DNA from: Entrophospora sp. SA101
Lineage: Eukaryota > Glomeromycota > Glomeromycetes > Entrophosporales > Entrophosporaceae
Assembly: GCA_958430865.1 (NCBI GenBank)
Contig: CAUDNR010004469.1
Coordinates: 1-49,884, forward strand
DNA: 49,884 nt
Direction of reading: 5' to 3'
In this document: positions 37,840 through 49,884 of the stretch, one piece after another
Layout: each line of letters opens with the position of its first letter
Numbering within the stretch: position 1 is the stretch's first letter
Program-made: the position numbers and the translations under genes
The notes under the pieces: model-generated
The model's database searches: none
Told to the model about the DNA's origin: nothing
Seen by the model: the letters and a program-made list of their open reading frames with translations, nothing else

Positions 37840-39001
37840 TATAATACCAAGTTGATTTTTAGTTGTGTGCTTTTAGTAGAAGTATCATTATGATGTTTAT
37901 TTTCATCCAAAGTGTTTTAAAAAAAATTTTCTAAAAGTAGTTTTTTAGCCACAATTATGGCAATTCATATTACGCAAATGAATTCGGTGCGACACCCTAA
38001 AGTCGTAAACCGTAAAACTGTAAAACCGTGATTACTTTATAGATATTGCAATTTGAGTTAATTTATTACGAAGTCATCAGACCTGGCATACAGCCAATTA
38101 TGCGCTTAAAGTGATTCGATTCGAATAAACTGGACCCCTAAATTTCTTTTAATGTCATATTAATAGGGCTTCTATTTGAATAATGTTTATTCTGTCTATT
38201 CATTATGAATCCGAGTATTCGAAATACATTGAATGTTTATTCGAATAAAATGAATAAAACGAGTAATCCAAATAAAACTAACAAAACGAATAAAGCTCAT
38301 AATTTGAATAAACAGAATAAAATAATTATAGAGATGAATAAAAAAAATGAATAATTAAAATAAAACGGATAGTTTGAATTAAAGATTGAATTGTATTATA
38401 ATTACAAATAATTCGAATAAGAATTAGTATTACGAATAGAAACTCTATAATTAATGCGTCCCCACAAGCAATATAGTAAAGCTAAAATAACTAATAATTA
38501 AAGGTTGGCCAAACCATGAGTCATCAGAAAGGGTTACGAATCGACCAATCACACCAACTTATTAATTAATTATATTCAAAGTATTTTTATCACTTCTTGA
38601 AGTATTACAAATAACATGACTTTTTGTCCAATAAAAAAAATAGAATAGAATAGAATATATATAATGATCGAGAATAATAAATGATGCTAAATGTCAAAAT
38701 GCGTCGTTGATGATGTCATGATATAAATGAATTACTACTATCTCACACTACCATTTGTGCAAAATCAATGCCTCCTCCAAAAAAATTCTACGTGCAAGGT
38801 GTGTTGCATTGGAAATTCAAGCCATTAATAAAATTTAAGTAGTCTTGTGATGTTAGTAAAGAAATTAGCCATGTGTTATCGGGGCGTTACACACATAAAA
38901 GATTATATACTGTATGCGAATTTTTCGCCGATAAAAATACAAACTCTATCTCCTCCACGCTTGCAAATAAACCTCCAATTAAAATTAAAATTGGCATATA
39001 A
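37840..39001. other. Gene-free stretch with GAATAAA-rich repeat, copy B
   Basis: The possible MITE of copy A lies here at 38164-38447. No gene. Confidence 0.45.
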
Positions 39002-39132
39002 CAGGGCTGGCAGCTTAAAGGGTTAAAAACCTAATTTAGTAATAATCATTTTGACTAAACTTGACTTAACATATGACTAAATAGTTTAGTCAGCTTAGCT
39101 AAATGCACATTTGAGTTACGCATCTAGCCCTG
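39002..39132. mobile_element. hAT-type MITE, copy B
   Basis: The same 131-bp element with GCATATAA duplications at 38994-39001 and 39133-39140. It was carried along with the block rather than inserted independently. Confidence 0.85.
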
Positions 39133-39363
39133 GCATATAAGTATTTCATAACATATACTCCAAAACAACGTTGCTATTTTTATTAATCTTAATATTCAAA
39201 ATAAAACTTTAAACAAGAATAAAATTTTTTTAAAAAAATCTATCAAGGTTAAGTTGAAGAGTAAGTTAGAGCCTTCATTTGATATATTTTCATAAATGTA
39301 GGGGCAAAATTGGTAGACTAGATAGATTTTGAAATTTTCGTATAGATTTATTATATACTAATA

Positions 39364-39542
39364 CAGTCTAAGCTCTCTATACCGAACCCTCTGTCCCCTA
39401 TATGTAATTTTTCTGCTTTTGTTCGTTATATGGAGAGTTATTAAGATGCTCGTTATAGAGAGAAAAATTAATTATAAAAATTGAATCGGGGACAAAAAGG
39501 GAAATTCGTTATAGAGAGGTTCGGTATAGAGAGCTTAGACAG
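39364..39542. mobile_element. pogo/Tc1-type MITE, copy B
   Basis: Same CAGTCTAAGC termini and TA flanks as at 13375-13553. Confidence 0.85.
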
Positions 39543-39658
39543 TAGTAGTAGTATATTTCCTTTTTTTAGAAAGATCATCACGTTCTTTTAAAAAATAAAG
39601 CGTTAGTATAATTATTTTATGATAAATCAATGTATCACAATTATTCCATGACAACAAG

Positions 39659-39790
39659 TTTCTATTCGAATAAAATGAATAAAAAACGAATAAAAACGAA
39701 TAAAACGAATAAAAACGAACAGAACAAACAGAACAAACAGAACAAAGAGAACAAACAGAACAAAGAGAACAAATTAATTCGAATAAATTA
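39659..39790. repeat. GAATAAAAAC / CAGAACAAA array, copy B
   Basis: Same length and unit order as the array at 13670-13801. Confidence 0.7.
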
Positions 39791-40087
39791 AATATTTTTA
39801 AATGATTAAATGTTACAATGAATACAATGAATACTCATTATACATACTTTTTTTATTTATTTACCAAGTGTGAGAGTAGTGAGGAGAGTTTTGGAGAAGT
39901 AGCAGCAAAAGCAATCTTAGTATTAGGAGAATATTTATCGTAATAAGAAAAAAATTTATAACGATATTATTATTTATTTTTTATTATTATTTATTTTTTA
40001 TTATTTAATATTATTGTTTGTAAATTGGTCTGCATTTTTCCCAATAAAAAATCCTTACATATGATTTTTTATATGTGTGCTCAACTA

Positions 40088-40990
40088 CAGTCTACACCTT
40101 TCTATAACGGATCTTTCTATATCAGATATATAATTATAATAATAATAATAACGGATTTTTCTCTATAACGGATAAAAGTTTGGTCCCGACTTTTTACTAT
40201 TGAAGTCTCTTTCTATAGCGAATATTATTGATTAAACTTTTTATTACGTATAGCGGATTGTATCTGAAAATCACTTCATATGACTTACATATGAATCAAC
40301 AACACTGCCTATAACGGATTCACGTGATCTGGAATAAACTGCAGATCTCTCCAAATCTAGATTATAATTAATATTAATAAAAAAAGAGAATTATTATTCG
40401 CACCCTCCCGTGACTAAGTGTAGTAATGTGACCAATGAATGGCTTTAAATGTGATTATCTTGTCTTAATAATGGGAGGGGCGTGAATAACAAAAATGGGG
40501 GAGCGAATAACAATTCCCTAAAAAAATTACCCATAATCGCTAAATAAAAAAATAAAAATGTTGTCTATATTGATGAAATGGAAAAAAATGTTGATGATGA
40601 AGAAGAAGAAGAAATAATTTCTATGTCGAATTTTAATGAAGAAAATCAGGATGAAGAAGACATCGAAGAGACATCTCCTATTTCAAGTCAAGATGCTTTA
40701 TTGGCTATTGAAAAAGTAAGCTTGTTTGTTTGAACAACAGTTTAAGGAATTTACAAATGAGGAATTGAAACAGTTAAAAAAATAGAATTCAATTCAACAG
40801 AACAGTCTATATTACTGTTTTTTAAATATTAATTAATAATATTTTTTTATGTAATATATAATAAAAAATTTTTTATTCCGCATGACTTAATGTAGTACAA
40901 TTTTCTATACTGGATTCTCTCTATAATAATAACGGACAAATTTCCTGGTACTGGTCTCAATGATCCATCCGTTAGAGACAGTGTAGACTG
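40088..40990. mobile_element. Non-autonomous pogo-like element, copy B
   Basis: Same termini (CAGTCTACAC and inverse, TA-flanked) and nested inverted-repeat insert as at 14099-15001. Confidence 0.75.
40563..40795 (+). pseudogene. pogo-like transposase C-terminal remnant, copy B
   Basis: Shares the frameshift between the acidic linker/ALLAIEK segment and FEQQFKEFTNEELKQLKK seen in copy A. Confidence 0.6.
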
Positions 40991-41491
40991 TATGTTTGTG
41001 TTTATGCTGACGTGTAACACCCCAATGTGTTATGGATGTATGCAGAAACTTTGAGATGAAAAATGTCAATAATATAGTAATACATTTATTTAATATTTGC
41101 ATGCAAACAAACAAACTAATAATCGAATGTTCCATCCAGATTATAATTCTGTTACCTATAAACTTCCAAAAAGTCTAGTCAAGACAGTATATCATATTAA
41201 CCCATTCTCGCCACCTCATTTCACCAGAGAAAATTACTGAAAAGAATTATCAAATTGAAGCATATTGCGCCACACTTTGGAATTCTCTCTATATAAATTC
41301 TTTGATTTCAATGAAGAAAAGGTATCCTATTTTCTACTTTAAATACATATGTTCTTTTAATTCTATATTATTATCATTATTATTACATATTGCTTCAATT
41401 CATTAAATGAATAAAATAAAAGATTTTAGATGAAAACAATGATAAAGATAGGAGGAAACAGTGATGAAAACAAAAATGAACTGTAAAAAGG

Positions 41492-41789
41492 GATAAAATA
41501 TTTGGTATATGTCCAACTCGTAATAGATATTGTTCATGTGATCCGTTACTATCAACATAAGGTTATACCAGTGGCGATGGAATAATTAAAAATACACAAC
41601 TTAAAGCAAATAATTGCAATGAAAATTATCTTCGATGGATTCCTTACAATGATTTGAAAAGATGGGAAAAAGTGGATTTGCGACTATATACAAAGCTACT
41701 TGAATAAATGATGGAGAACATATAACTGATAATATGAGAAGTAATAATAGAATTATTACATTAAAAAAAAATCACATTATTCTTATAAA
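41492..41789 (+). pseudogene. Kinase-family relic (Cys module to glycine loop), copy B
   Basis: Same stops and frame change as at 15503-15800 (GICPTRNRY, WIPYNDLK, SGFATIYKAT). Confidence 0.75.
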
Positions 41790-42444
41790 TTCACTATAAG
41801 TTTACGAATTTAACACAAGATTCGATTACAAAAAAGAATATATAATTATATTATACCTGCCGCCCAAACCTTAAATGGCCAAGTCCCAATCCCCAAATCA
41901 AAATAGTCCCAAAATCCTAAATAAAAAGTCACATGTTCTATTTTTTTCTTTAGCAAATTTTTATTTTGATATTTTGAATATCTATTTTGTTGTTTGGTGA
42001 AATTTTTAATAGATAAAGTTTTTTGTGTATAATAATTTCTTTGCTTGATTTAATAAACTGATAATTATTTTATTTAATGTATATATAGCGCATGTTTATA
42101 AATAAATATATTGCAATATAAATTATAGGTTAAATAGATTGAAGTAAAAAGTATATTTTTTATTTGGTAAAAAACTTCTTTCATTTTAACATTAAATTAT
42201 AAAAAAAATTTTTTTTTGTTGAATTTACATACATTCGACATATTTTTTATTATAGATATAGAAAGAATTGATTAAATGTTAAAAAAAAAACAAAATTGTA
42301 ATTAGATGGAAGTCTTGAAAGTTATTCATCAAAACAATATATAAACTCATCATTCTTCATAATATTATTGTAGATTTAATTAAATAAATTCATGAACAAA
42401 AATTAATTCGCCGTTGATCTCCATATTATAGTTCAAGAAAAAAT

Positions 42445-42826
42445 ATGACTCAATTACTACATGTGTCAGATTTAAGATTATCATTTCCGGCTGATCAAAC
42501 ATCAGGATCGGGTAAAATAAATATTATCACCAAGAGTGTTAAGCGGTAAATCTTATTATGATGACATCTGATGTATATAATTTAAAGTTTTTGTTTCAGT
42601 TTTATTAACAGGTTTGCAATCTTCCACATGGATAAATTTTACAATAATTACATGTAAAGTAAGATCAGCTTTCTCCTAAATTCTTTATTGAATCGGTATT
42701 GTTTGATATAATCATTTACACTCATAATGAATATCCCAAAATCAATTAAACAAATACTTGATTAAATAGAACGACTCCAGCAACTTTTTAAAATTACTTT
42801 TTCAATCTATAAATTCCAATAAGTAG
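42445..42826 (+). CDS. Candidate small spliced gene, copy B
   Basis: Proposed exons 42445-42511, 42600-42658 and 42770-42826, equal to those at 16456-16837. It has the same weak support and no recognised family. Confidence 0.33.
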
Positions 42827-44097
42827 CTATAATTAGTAATTGCAATGGTAATCATTATCAATTAGTTTTGTTTATTAATTTAGATTTCTGTCGAATCAAT
42901 TTAGATGTTTAGAAACACAAAATGTGCATTTCCAATTTGAAAGACAAAATATTATTTATAATTTATTACCACAGCATATTAATATTAAATTTTAATTGTT
43001 TTAAAATATATACATAATATTGTTGGCTATTTTAGTCACTTTTTATCTAATATGAATTAGTATTAGCAAATAATATAAATTATTAACTTATCAAATTATA
43101 GAAAAATCATTTATTATTTTATGTCGTAATAAAAAAATAGTTATCTGTTATCAAACAATGTTTATACATCTTCCGAATAATGTTTATGCATAATACCTAA
43201 GGGGAATTTGAATTAATGAAACATAAAACTTGAACAAACAATACTATCTCTAAGATTAATCGAACGCACACACACGCGCACAACGTATACAAAATTATGG
43301 TAATGGAAATTAACTTTCAAAAAAAAACCCAAAAAAGGAGAAAGGCGAAACATTTATGAAACAAAATAAATTTTTAAGTTAATGGAACATTTGCTACCAA
43401 CTAGAAAACAAGTAAATAAATAATTCGAATTTGGTAAGATTTTTAAAGTTTTACCAAATTTAATCAACAATTTCAAATTTTATTCCTGGTTCACTCGCCC
43501 AATTTCTTGTTTTATAACTTGTTATAATAATCATTCTCAAAACATGAATGACACTATATCAGTAAAACTTTTGATAAATAGATAATAAGTTCATAACATC
43601 TCAATCTTAAGATTTTAAGCTTTATAACATTTATTACGATTACCAAAAAAAATAATAATAATTATGATAATATTAACAATTAATTATAATTAATAATATT
43701 GTTACCGTTATTATACTCATTGTGTTGTAGATCAGACAAACATTAAATATTCCAAATTTAATAGATAATAGGCATTTTTTTACAAATTAAGAAACTATTG
43801 TTGTTAACTAGAAAGTTATTGTCTGAAATATCTATCTTAATTATAATAATAATTACTTTAAATATTATTTTCTATATTTAAACAATATTAAGTTTAAAAT
43901 TAAATTTAAATTTCATTACACAAAACAAATAAAAATAGATAGATTGTCGTCGCATTTTAATACTTTCAAGTCAATGAAAAATAATATAAATAAGAGCAAA
44001 GTTTTTGACGAGTTCTAAAAAAAAAAATTAGAAAAATAAAAAATTTTCTTAACCATTCTAAAAAAAAAAAAAAAATAAAACCTAAACAAAAACAAAT
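42827..44097. other. Gene-free upstream region of the BTB gene, copy B
   Basis: Contains the 16-A tract at 44060-44075 that breaks the otherwise constant offset between copies. No gene. Confidence 0.5.
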
Positions 44098-44601
44098 ATG
44101 CTCTCAGCTTCCTCAAACTTTGATCAGCAAAACCGTTCTCAATACTCATCTTTAAAAGATATTTTTATTAATAATACCAACCCAAACAGCCCAAACCCAG
44201 TTGATGAAGAGATCCCAATTGGATATGTTCTTGACAAACTTCATCAATTAGGTCCAAGATATTTAGGTGACAAATCGACAGCATTCGCCGAGCTTCACAT
44301 CGAAGGAATCGAAAATAAACCATTCTGGGTGCATAAAGAATACCTGGTATTGCAATCAACATTTTTTCAACAAGTATTCAACACCATCAAAAATAGCGGC
44401 GAATGTTTCACTATCAAAATTCCATCTCCAGAAACCTTTGAACCGATCTTCGAATATTTGTATGATGGTAATGCTGATAAATGGTTCGACACAATCACAG
44501 TTGATAATTGTCATCAAGTTTGGGAAAACGTTGAATTTTTGGGTTTAAGTCATGAAGCGAGAGCTATTTGTTTATCGTTTATACAAAATAATTTTGAATA
44601 A
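44098..44601 (+). CDS. BTB/POZ domain protein, copy B
   Basis: 167 aa, identical to the protein at 18108. The extra A lies 22-38 bases upstream of the ATG, in the leader, so it cannot affect the protein. It is followed convergently by the ECM33-like gene 253 bases on. Confidence 0.85.
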   Translation: MLSASSNFDQQNRSQYSSLKDIFINNTNPNSPNPVDEEIPIGYVLDKLHQLGPRYLGDKSTAFAELHIEGIENKPFWVHKEYLVLQSTFFQQVFNTIKNSGECFTIKIPSPETFEPIFEYLYDGNADKWFDTITVDNCHQVWENVEFLGLSHEARAICLSFIQNNFE

Positions 44602-44854
44602 AAAAATTATTAGAAATAGATGAAACAAAAAAATTTAAATAAAGCATATTGATTATGCATTATTTATTTTTTTAAAAAAAAAAAAAAAAAAATTTAATTC
44701 TTTGTAAATTACTTTTTTAAAAAAACTATAAGAATTTATTGTAAAAACTTTTTTAAAATTAATTATTAATTAATATGTTTTTTATTTTTTCGAAAAAATT
44801 AAAAAGTATTTATTATTATAAATAATAACAATAATAAGTAAATAATTATGACAT

Positions 44855-46282
44855 TTAATAATATTTATCAAATAAAATAATAAAATAAATAATTTCTAAC
44901 CAAAAAAATATTCTATTACTGCTTTTCAACAATAATAAAAGTCCATCAGAAGAGTCATTACTAAAGCTTTTATTATTATTCGCATTTTTCGAATCACCAT
45001 TGTCACCATCACCATTACTCTTACTCTTATCATTATTACCATTATTTTTATTTATTAGAGGATTAGATTTTGGATTTAATATTCTAGATTTACAATTAAA
45101 GTAGTCACCTTTGGCTATTCCATAATCTTTTAACGAATTGATTTTTTTTTTATCGCAATCAAATCGCTTATCGCTAGTTTCAACATTTACTCCACCACGT
45201 ATCTCTTTCAATTCAGGCATCAAAAATTCCGAGAACGAGCCGGTAACATCCATAACACCATTTATCCGTTTGAGTTTAGGAAATCCGTCAATAGTTAATA
45301 ATTTTGGGTTTTCAGAAATTATTAGAGCACCACCCATATTTTTCAATTCCGGAAAATCCAATTTCTTGAGCTCGGGATTACTTTTTATGGCAAATGTTCC
45401 AGATATCGAATCAAGTTTTGGTATTGATAATTTTGAAAAATTGTTATTGGATAACGCAATATTTGAATTGGAGGAGACGAGCGATGGTAATGAAAGACTT
45501 GCAACATTTTCAATTACTAGATCTTTAACAGTTTGCAAATTTTGTGCCTAATAAAATAATAAATAATATTGATTTTTGTGAAAGAATTTTTTTTTTCAAT
45601 TTCCACATTTTTTATTTACCTCAAAGGAAAACCCATCATTGCGGTTGGAAGCCACGTATAATGAATCAACTTTTAGTAAACTATCCAATTTCAATTCTCT
45701 CAAAAACGGGTTATTATTAATTGAAATGGTGATAACATTTTTAGGATTGAAACCATTCAATTCGTGAATATTCGTATCACTAATTTCAATATTATTAATA
45801 AACTCCAATCCACTGTCAAACGTTACATCAGCAGCCAATTGACGGAATGTTAATGCGTCGGCTTGTTTCAAAAACGGAAATTCGATTTTCGTCAACGTTG
45901 TTTGATTAGCAATCCCAATCCGGGTGACTGAGGTTAGATTTGGGAATGAAACATGTCTTAATAGTCGATTGTCGTTAATATCTAGTGTTCCCTCGAGATG
46001 TTCCAATCTGTTGAATATCAAATCTGAAATATCATCAACGTTGGATATTGCTATTGTGCCGGTAAATACCTTGCAATTTTTTAGAAGATTTAGGTCGGAT
46101 GATTGACGAACTTGAATTCCACCCGAACAATTATTTTGACCTTACAGAAGATGCAAGATTATTTAAGTAGAAAGATAATTATTATTGAGTATAAATTATT
46201 ATTATGTCTGCTTCTTACCATTTACAATAATAAGAAAGAAAATTGAGAAAATAATTATAATTATAGATTTATTATTATTCAT
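44855..46282 (-). CDS. ECM33/SPS2-like GPI-anchored cell-wall protein, copy B
   Basis: Minus-strand exons 46219-46282, 45620-46140 and 44855-45547, 425 aa. The signal peptide, paired cysteines, Leu/Pro-rich L-domain repeats, Ser/Asn-rich stalk and hydrophobic tail match the gene at 18865-20292 without a difference in the frames compared. Confidence 0.88.
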
Positions 46283-47462
46283 TTTTTTTGCAATAATATA
46301 AATAATATATTTATCAATAATTGAAATGAAATCCTTAAATATTGCATTTTTTCTTATAAGCTAACTTATTAAAATTTTTCATACTTAAAATAAATTAAAT
46401 AAATGTTTTTTTATTAATGATAAATTAAATATTTTTATGATTAATAAAAATTTAAATTAAATCGTGTTTATTATAAAAGAAAAGTCTTCATTTTTGTTTG
46501 CATTGAGAATATCACAAACAATTTATTTGACATAACTTTTTTTTGCTCTTTTTAATTATTCTCCCCTCCTCGGCATCTTCTTCTGACGAAGCAGCTGGAA
46601 TTTTATTGATTGAATATTTCAATTCAGTAACCTCAAAATTTTCTTTGCTTTGATTTAACACTTAGGCCCAATAATGCCATTAGTCAAATTTTTTGTATAA
46701 AGATGTTGAAATTTTTGTTGATTCAATCTTTGGAATGATTGTTTTTGTTTCTTGTTGTTCTTGCTGTATATAAGGTAATATTCTGTCATCTTATAATATC
46801 CTATTAAGAAATCCTGGCAATTTGCTTGGTCAACAATAACAATGATATTGCAACTTTTTCATAATATTTTCTTGCCAATAAAGATGCACAATGAAATTTA
46901 TCATATAAATTTTATTATATCTTGTTTGTGATTGAAGGTGGTTTAGTAAAATCAGTTCTAAAGAAATACATAATGAGTGAAGGAAAGAAAAATTGAGTGA
47001 GTAAGCGAGCGAGTTAATGATACAATTTCGTACCAATTGACCAACTTTACTACAATTATATTTTTTATTGCCACCAACGGCTTGCAACTTTTTCGTAGTC
47101 CGGTACAAACCACCACATGTTTTGAAAAACTTTTCTTGTTGACATGGAAGAACAAATCCTGATCAATTGATATTATTTTGCCAGCTATATGGATTCATAT
47201 TGACTGTTTAGCGACTTTTTGGATTTGATCATATGGGGAGAAAGAGCTGTAGATTTTGAGGAATTTGTTATTGAATAAAAAAAAATACCATTATGGAAGG
47301 TGGGCGTGATTTCTGTTATTTGTGGCAAGTTACCAATTTAAAAACAATTAATGTTAATAATTTAAGAAAAAGATTCTTTTGAAAGCTTTTATTCAAATTT
47401 CCATCTTTATCATTGCAACTTGTCATACAAATAGATGTTTTTTTATCACAGCATCTACTATC
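46283..47462. other. No reliable gene, copy B
   Basis: Counterpart of 20293-21472, with the same unlinked minus-strand open fragments. Confidence 0.35.
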
Positions 47463-48106
47463 GGGGTGTCCCACATCAAACATAGTCGATCACATATATA
47501 AATTTTCATTAATAAGAATTTTTTAGGGGTTTTGCGGATTTATTATTTTTTGTGCCACAAAAAAAAATTTTTTAAAAATTACTACTAACAATTCAACAAA
47601 ACACAACTTTGATTAGAATAATTATTATTATAATTAAAGAAGTTACGAGAAATTGTATAATAATATTAACGGTTGTAAATTGTTTGTTTGGCTATATAGT
47701 ACTATATAAAAATTATAAAATTTAGATGCAACACCAAAATTTAGTCAAAATATATTCACAAGATTACAAAAATTGAAATAACTCTTAAACTATATGATGT
47801 ATCTAAATAAAATGACATGGTTTGGATTTCGCATTTTGATGCTCTTTAGGCGTATAGAGAGCTTTTTACAATTTTATTTGCATAAAATTATGTATCATAT
47901 ATACATAACTTTCCTTTTTTTCTTTTAGCTTAAAATAAGTAATATGATTTATATTAAATTAAAAAAATCTCTCTATAGGGACATTGCCCTATACTCCTAA
48001 TATATTTTGATCTTAATATGGAATGTGTATCTCTGTTCTTTAAAGAGTTATTTTCGTTCAAAGTTTACTATTAAAAAAGATCGACAAAAAATCCTTCTTA
48101 ATAAAA

Positions 48107-48786
48107 TTGGGGTGTCATAACAAATCTAATTAATATATATCATTATGATAAATTAATATGTACGGTTTTTTTAATGAATATTACACAGAATACTGAAAGG
48201 GAAAATTTACCATTTTAAAAAAAAATAAATAAATATATAAGAACTATATTCAGAAGATACTCTGCTGTAATACTAATATACATTTTGAAATGTTATTATT
48301 GCATGGCGAATTTCTAAGGAAAAATAAATTTTCCAAAAGACCCGTCACAATATAACAATTGTTGATTGCTCATCGCCAGTATTTGTTACCTTCAAAAATC
48401 TCTCTGTACCGATAAACTAGATATATTATACTATTCCATACTCAAAGTTGGAATAATATATCTCTTTTTCACTGACTAGTAGCATCTTGGAAAATGTGTT
48501 TTTATTATATCCGTTACATTATTAGCAATTTTTGATTGTGATTTTTTTATCACCAGTATTTGTTACCTTCAAAAATCTCTCTGTACCAATAAACTAGATA
48601 AATTATACTCTTTCATACTCAAACTTGGAAATAATATCTTTCTTTTTCACTGACTAGTAGCATTTTGAAAATACGATTTTATTTATTATTTTCTTTGCGT
48701 TGTCGATCATTAAAAAAAAATAACTTATTGATCGACACTATATGAGATTACTTAATTTTGATTTAATTAGGCTGTAGCACCCCCAA
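48107..48786. mobile_element. Nested element, about 680 bp
   Basis: The left end TTGGGGTGTCATAAC...CTAATTAAT and the inverted right end TTGGGGGTGCTACAG...CTAATTAAAT are imperfect inverted repeats. It interrupts the host MITE where copy A has TTCATATATGTGATCG. The termini resemble those of the host element (TTGGGGTG), so both may belong to one superfamily. No ORF. Confidence 0.55.
48370..48672. repeat. 177-bp-spaced direct repeat inside the nested element
   Basis: About 125 bases starting near CCAGTATTTGTTACCTTCAA (48376) recur at 48553 with about 10 percent change, through CTTTTTCACTGACTAGTAGC. An internal tandem duplication of the element. Confidence 0.8.
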
Positions 48787-48834
48787 ATCAACTATGTTTG
48801 TAAATCATATGATGTGGGACACCCCAATCTACTA

Positions 48835-49884
48835 CTACTATCACTATTAACACCTGTTGGGGTATACCAAGTCTTAGATGAATTAAGTGTACAATGAAAT
48901 TACTGTGTTTAACCTATCTTTATTAACGATAAGAAGATAACAGTATTAGAAAGAGACTAGAAATGGAAAACTCTGTGATGAGTCATACGAATTTTTCCGA
49001 AATAAAAACACAAAATTATTGAGAAATTACATATTGATAAAAATAATAGTAATAATTTAAATGCACATCTTTGTTATTTTGTCGAAAAAGTTCTTTTTTC
49101 AGATGTAGAAACAAAGGTTCTCTCATCCTCATGAAAATTTTACATTTTTGAGAAACAACTTGACGTGTGAAATTGATGATAAGGAAAAAATTTAGATTAC
49201 TTGACTGTTTATTAGGAAATTATTCTGAGTTAAATTAATTATATTGTTTGATTAGATTAAAATTTTGACTTTTTTTATATTTATTAACACATTGCACGTA
49301 AACTATTCATTCAGCTTACCTAATCAATATTTTTCGTTACTTATCTTATCAACTTACTTATCAACCAAGTGTTTATCCAGAGTATCTAAAAACTCAAATC
49401 TATATAGTTGGTAGATGCGGAAACAATTGTTTTCTATAGAAGCATTTAAGGTGATAAATAATTACAAGGCAACAGAAAATACATTATACAAAGCATTATT
49501 TTGTAAATATTGCACATAATTGGTTTAATTGTTATTGTAAACATATATATTTTTTAAATGTGATAGAAATCATATTTTAATTGACTTGCAATTACAAGAA
49601 TTGGTAATAGCTATATAAATCCATATGATGTTGCAACATGCCATTTAATTCAAAACCTAGATTTACAATGTCGTGCATGTTATATATAATAAATGGGAAC
49701 AGTTACATACAAAATGTTGAGTTTTATAGAGAATCAAGTGTGAAAAAAGCTCGAGGATGCGTTTTTTGGACGTTATGATATATAAAAAAACATTAAACCA
49801 TCCCGAAAGATTTTGAGGGCATTTGCTAAACGCTTGCTAAAATCTCTAGCTAGCAATTGCCAACCAAATTTGGCAAAACTAAAC
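48835..49884. other. Gene-free right flank
   Basis: AT-rich DNA not present elsewhere in the window and with no supported gene. The last 25 bases contain a near-palindrome (TTGCCAACCAAATTTGGCAA), possibly the edge of another repeat. Confidence 0.5.

Larger units (their letters stand above)
47463..48825. mobile_element. MITE-like element at copy B right edge, with nested insert
   Basis: The same termini as the element at 21473 (GGGGTGTCCCACATC and inverse with the ATATGATTTAC extra). ATCTACTA flanks it on both sides (47453-47460 and 48827-48834), consistent with an 8-bp target duplication, although the right flank is an ACT-rich run that could mimic this. Bases 47463-47889 match copy A; after that the two diverge, and about 680 bp of other sequence is inserted near the right end. 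Confidence 0.75.

Overview
The window looks like nuclear DNA from an arbuscular mycorrhizal fungus, most likely Rhizophagus (Glomeromycotina). The DNA is very AT-rich. Genes are split by short GT-AG introns of 63-89 bp with TTAAC/CTAAT-like branch points. Above all there are several members and relics of the expanded glomeromycotan kinase-like family, which combines a CxxC...CxxC N-terminal module, a GWTSGN-type linker, a WIPF motif and a kinase domain. The organism call is inferred from family resemblance, not from a database search. No RNA genes, CRISPR arrays or prokaryotic operon signals were seen.

Layout. The dominant structure is a 19.9-kb block present twice in direct orientation: copy A (1991-21899) and copy B (27980-47889). 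The offset is 25,989 bp, rising to 25,990 after one extra A in a homopolymer just upstream of the BTB gene. Every reading frame compared has an identical twin, and a 25-unit trinucleotide microsatellite has the same length in both. The copies are separated by about 6.1 kb of unrelated DNA that contains a 10-N scaffold gap (23874-23883). Physical linkage of the copies is therefore not proven by continuous sequence. The right edge of identity falls inside a MITE-like element (copy A 21473-22167, copy B 47463-48825).

Genes in each copy: a Cys-rich zinc-ribbon-like acidic protein (2 exons), a 713-aa coiled-coil protein with an RGG-like tail (3 exons), a BTB/POZ protein (1 exon), and, convergent with it, an ECM33/SPS2-like GPI-anchored cell-wall protein (3 exons, minus strand). 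A small three-exon frame at 16456-16837 is a weak candidate. Between 8.9 and 15.8 kb lies a graveyard of three kinase-family relics, hAT- and pogo-type MITEs, and the 3' end of a pogo-like transposase.

The spacer between the copies holds two transposase relics that flank the gap and one nearly complete kinase-family gene (25554-27162) with a single frameshift in the activation segment. The outer flanks (1-1990 and 48835-49884) are mostly gene-free, apart from a degenerate tandem-repeat coding relic at 889-1188.

There is no sign that these genes form one pathway or cluster. They look like ordinary neighbours in a repeat-rich fungal region. The most informative features are the duplication itself, its breakpoint inside a transposon, and the rearranged kinase relics. 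I did not find a convincing new biological system.
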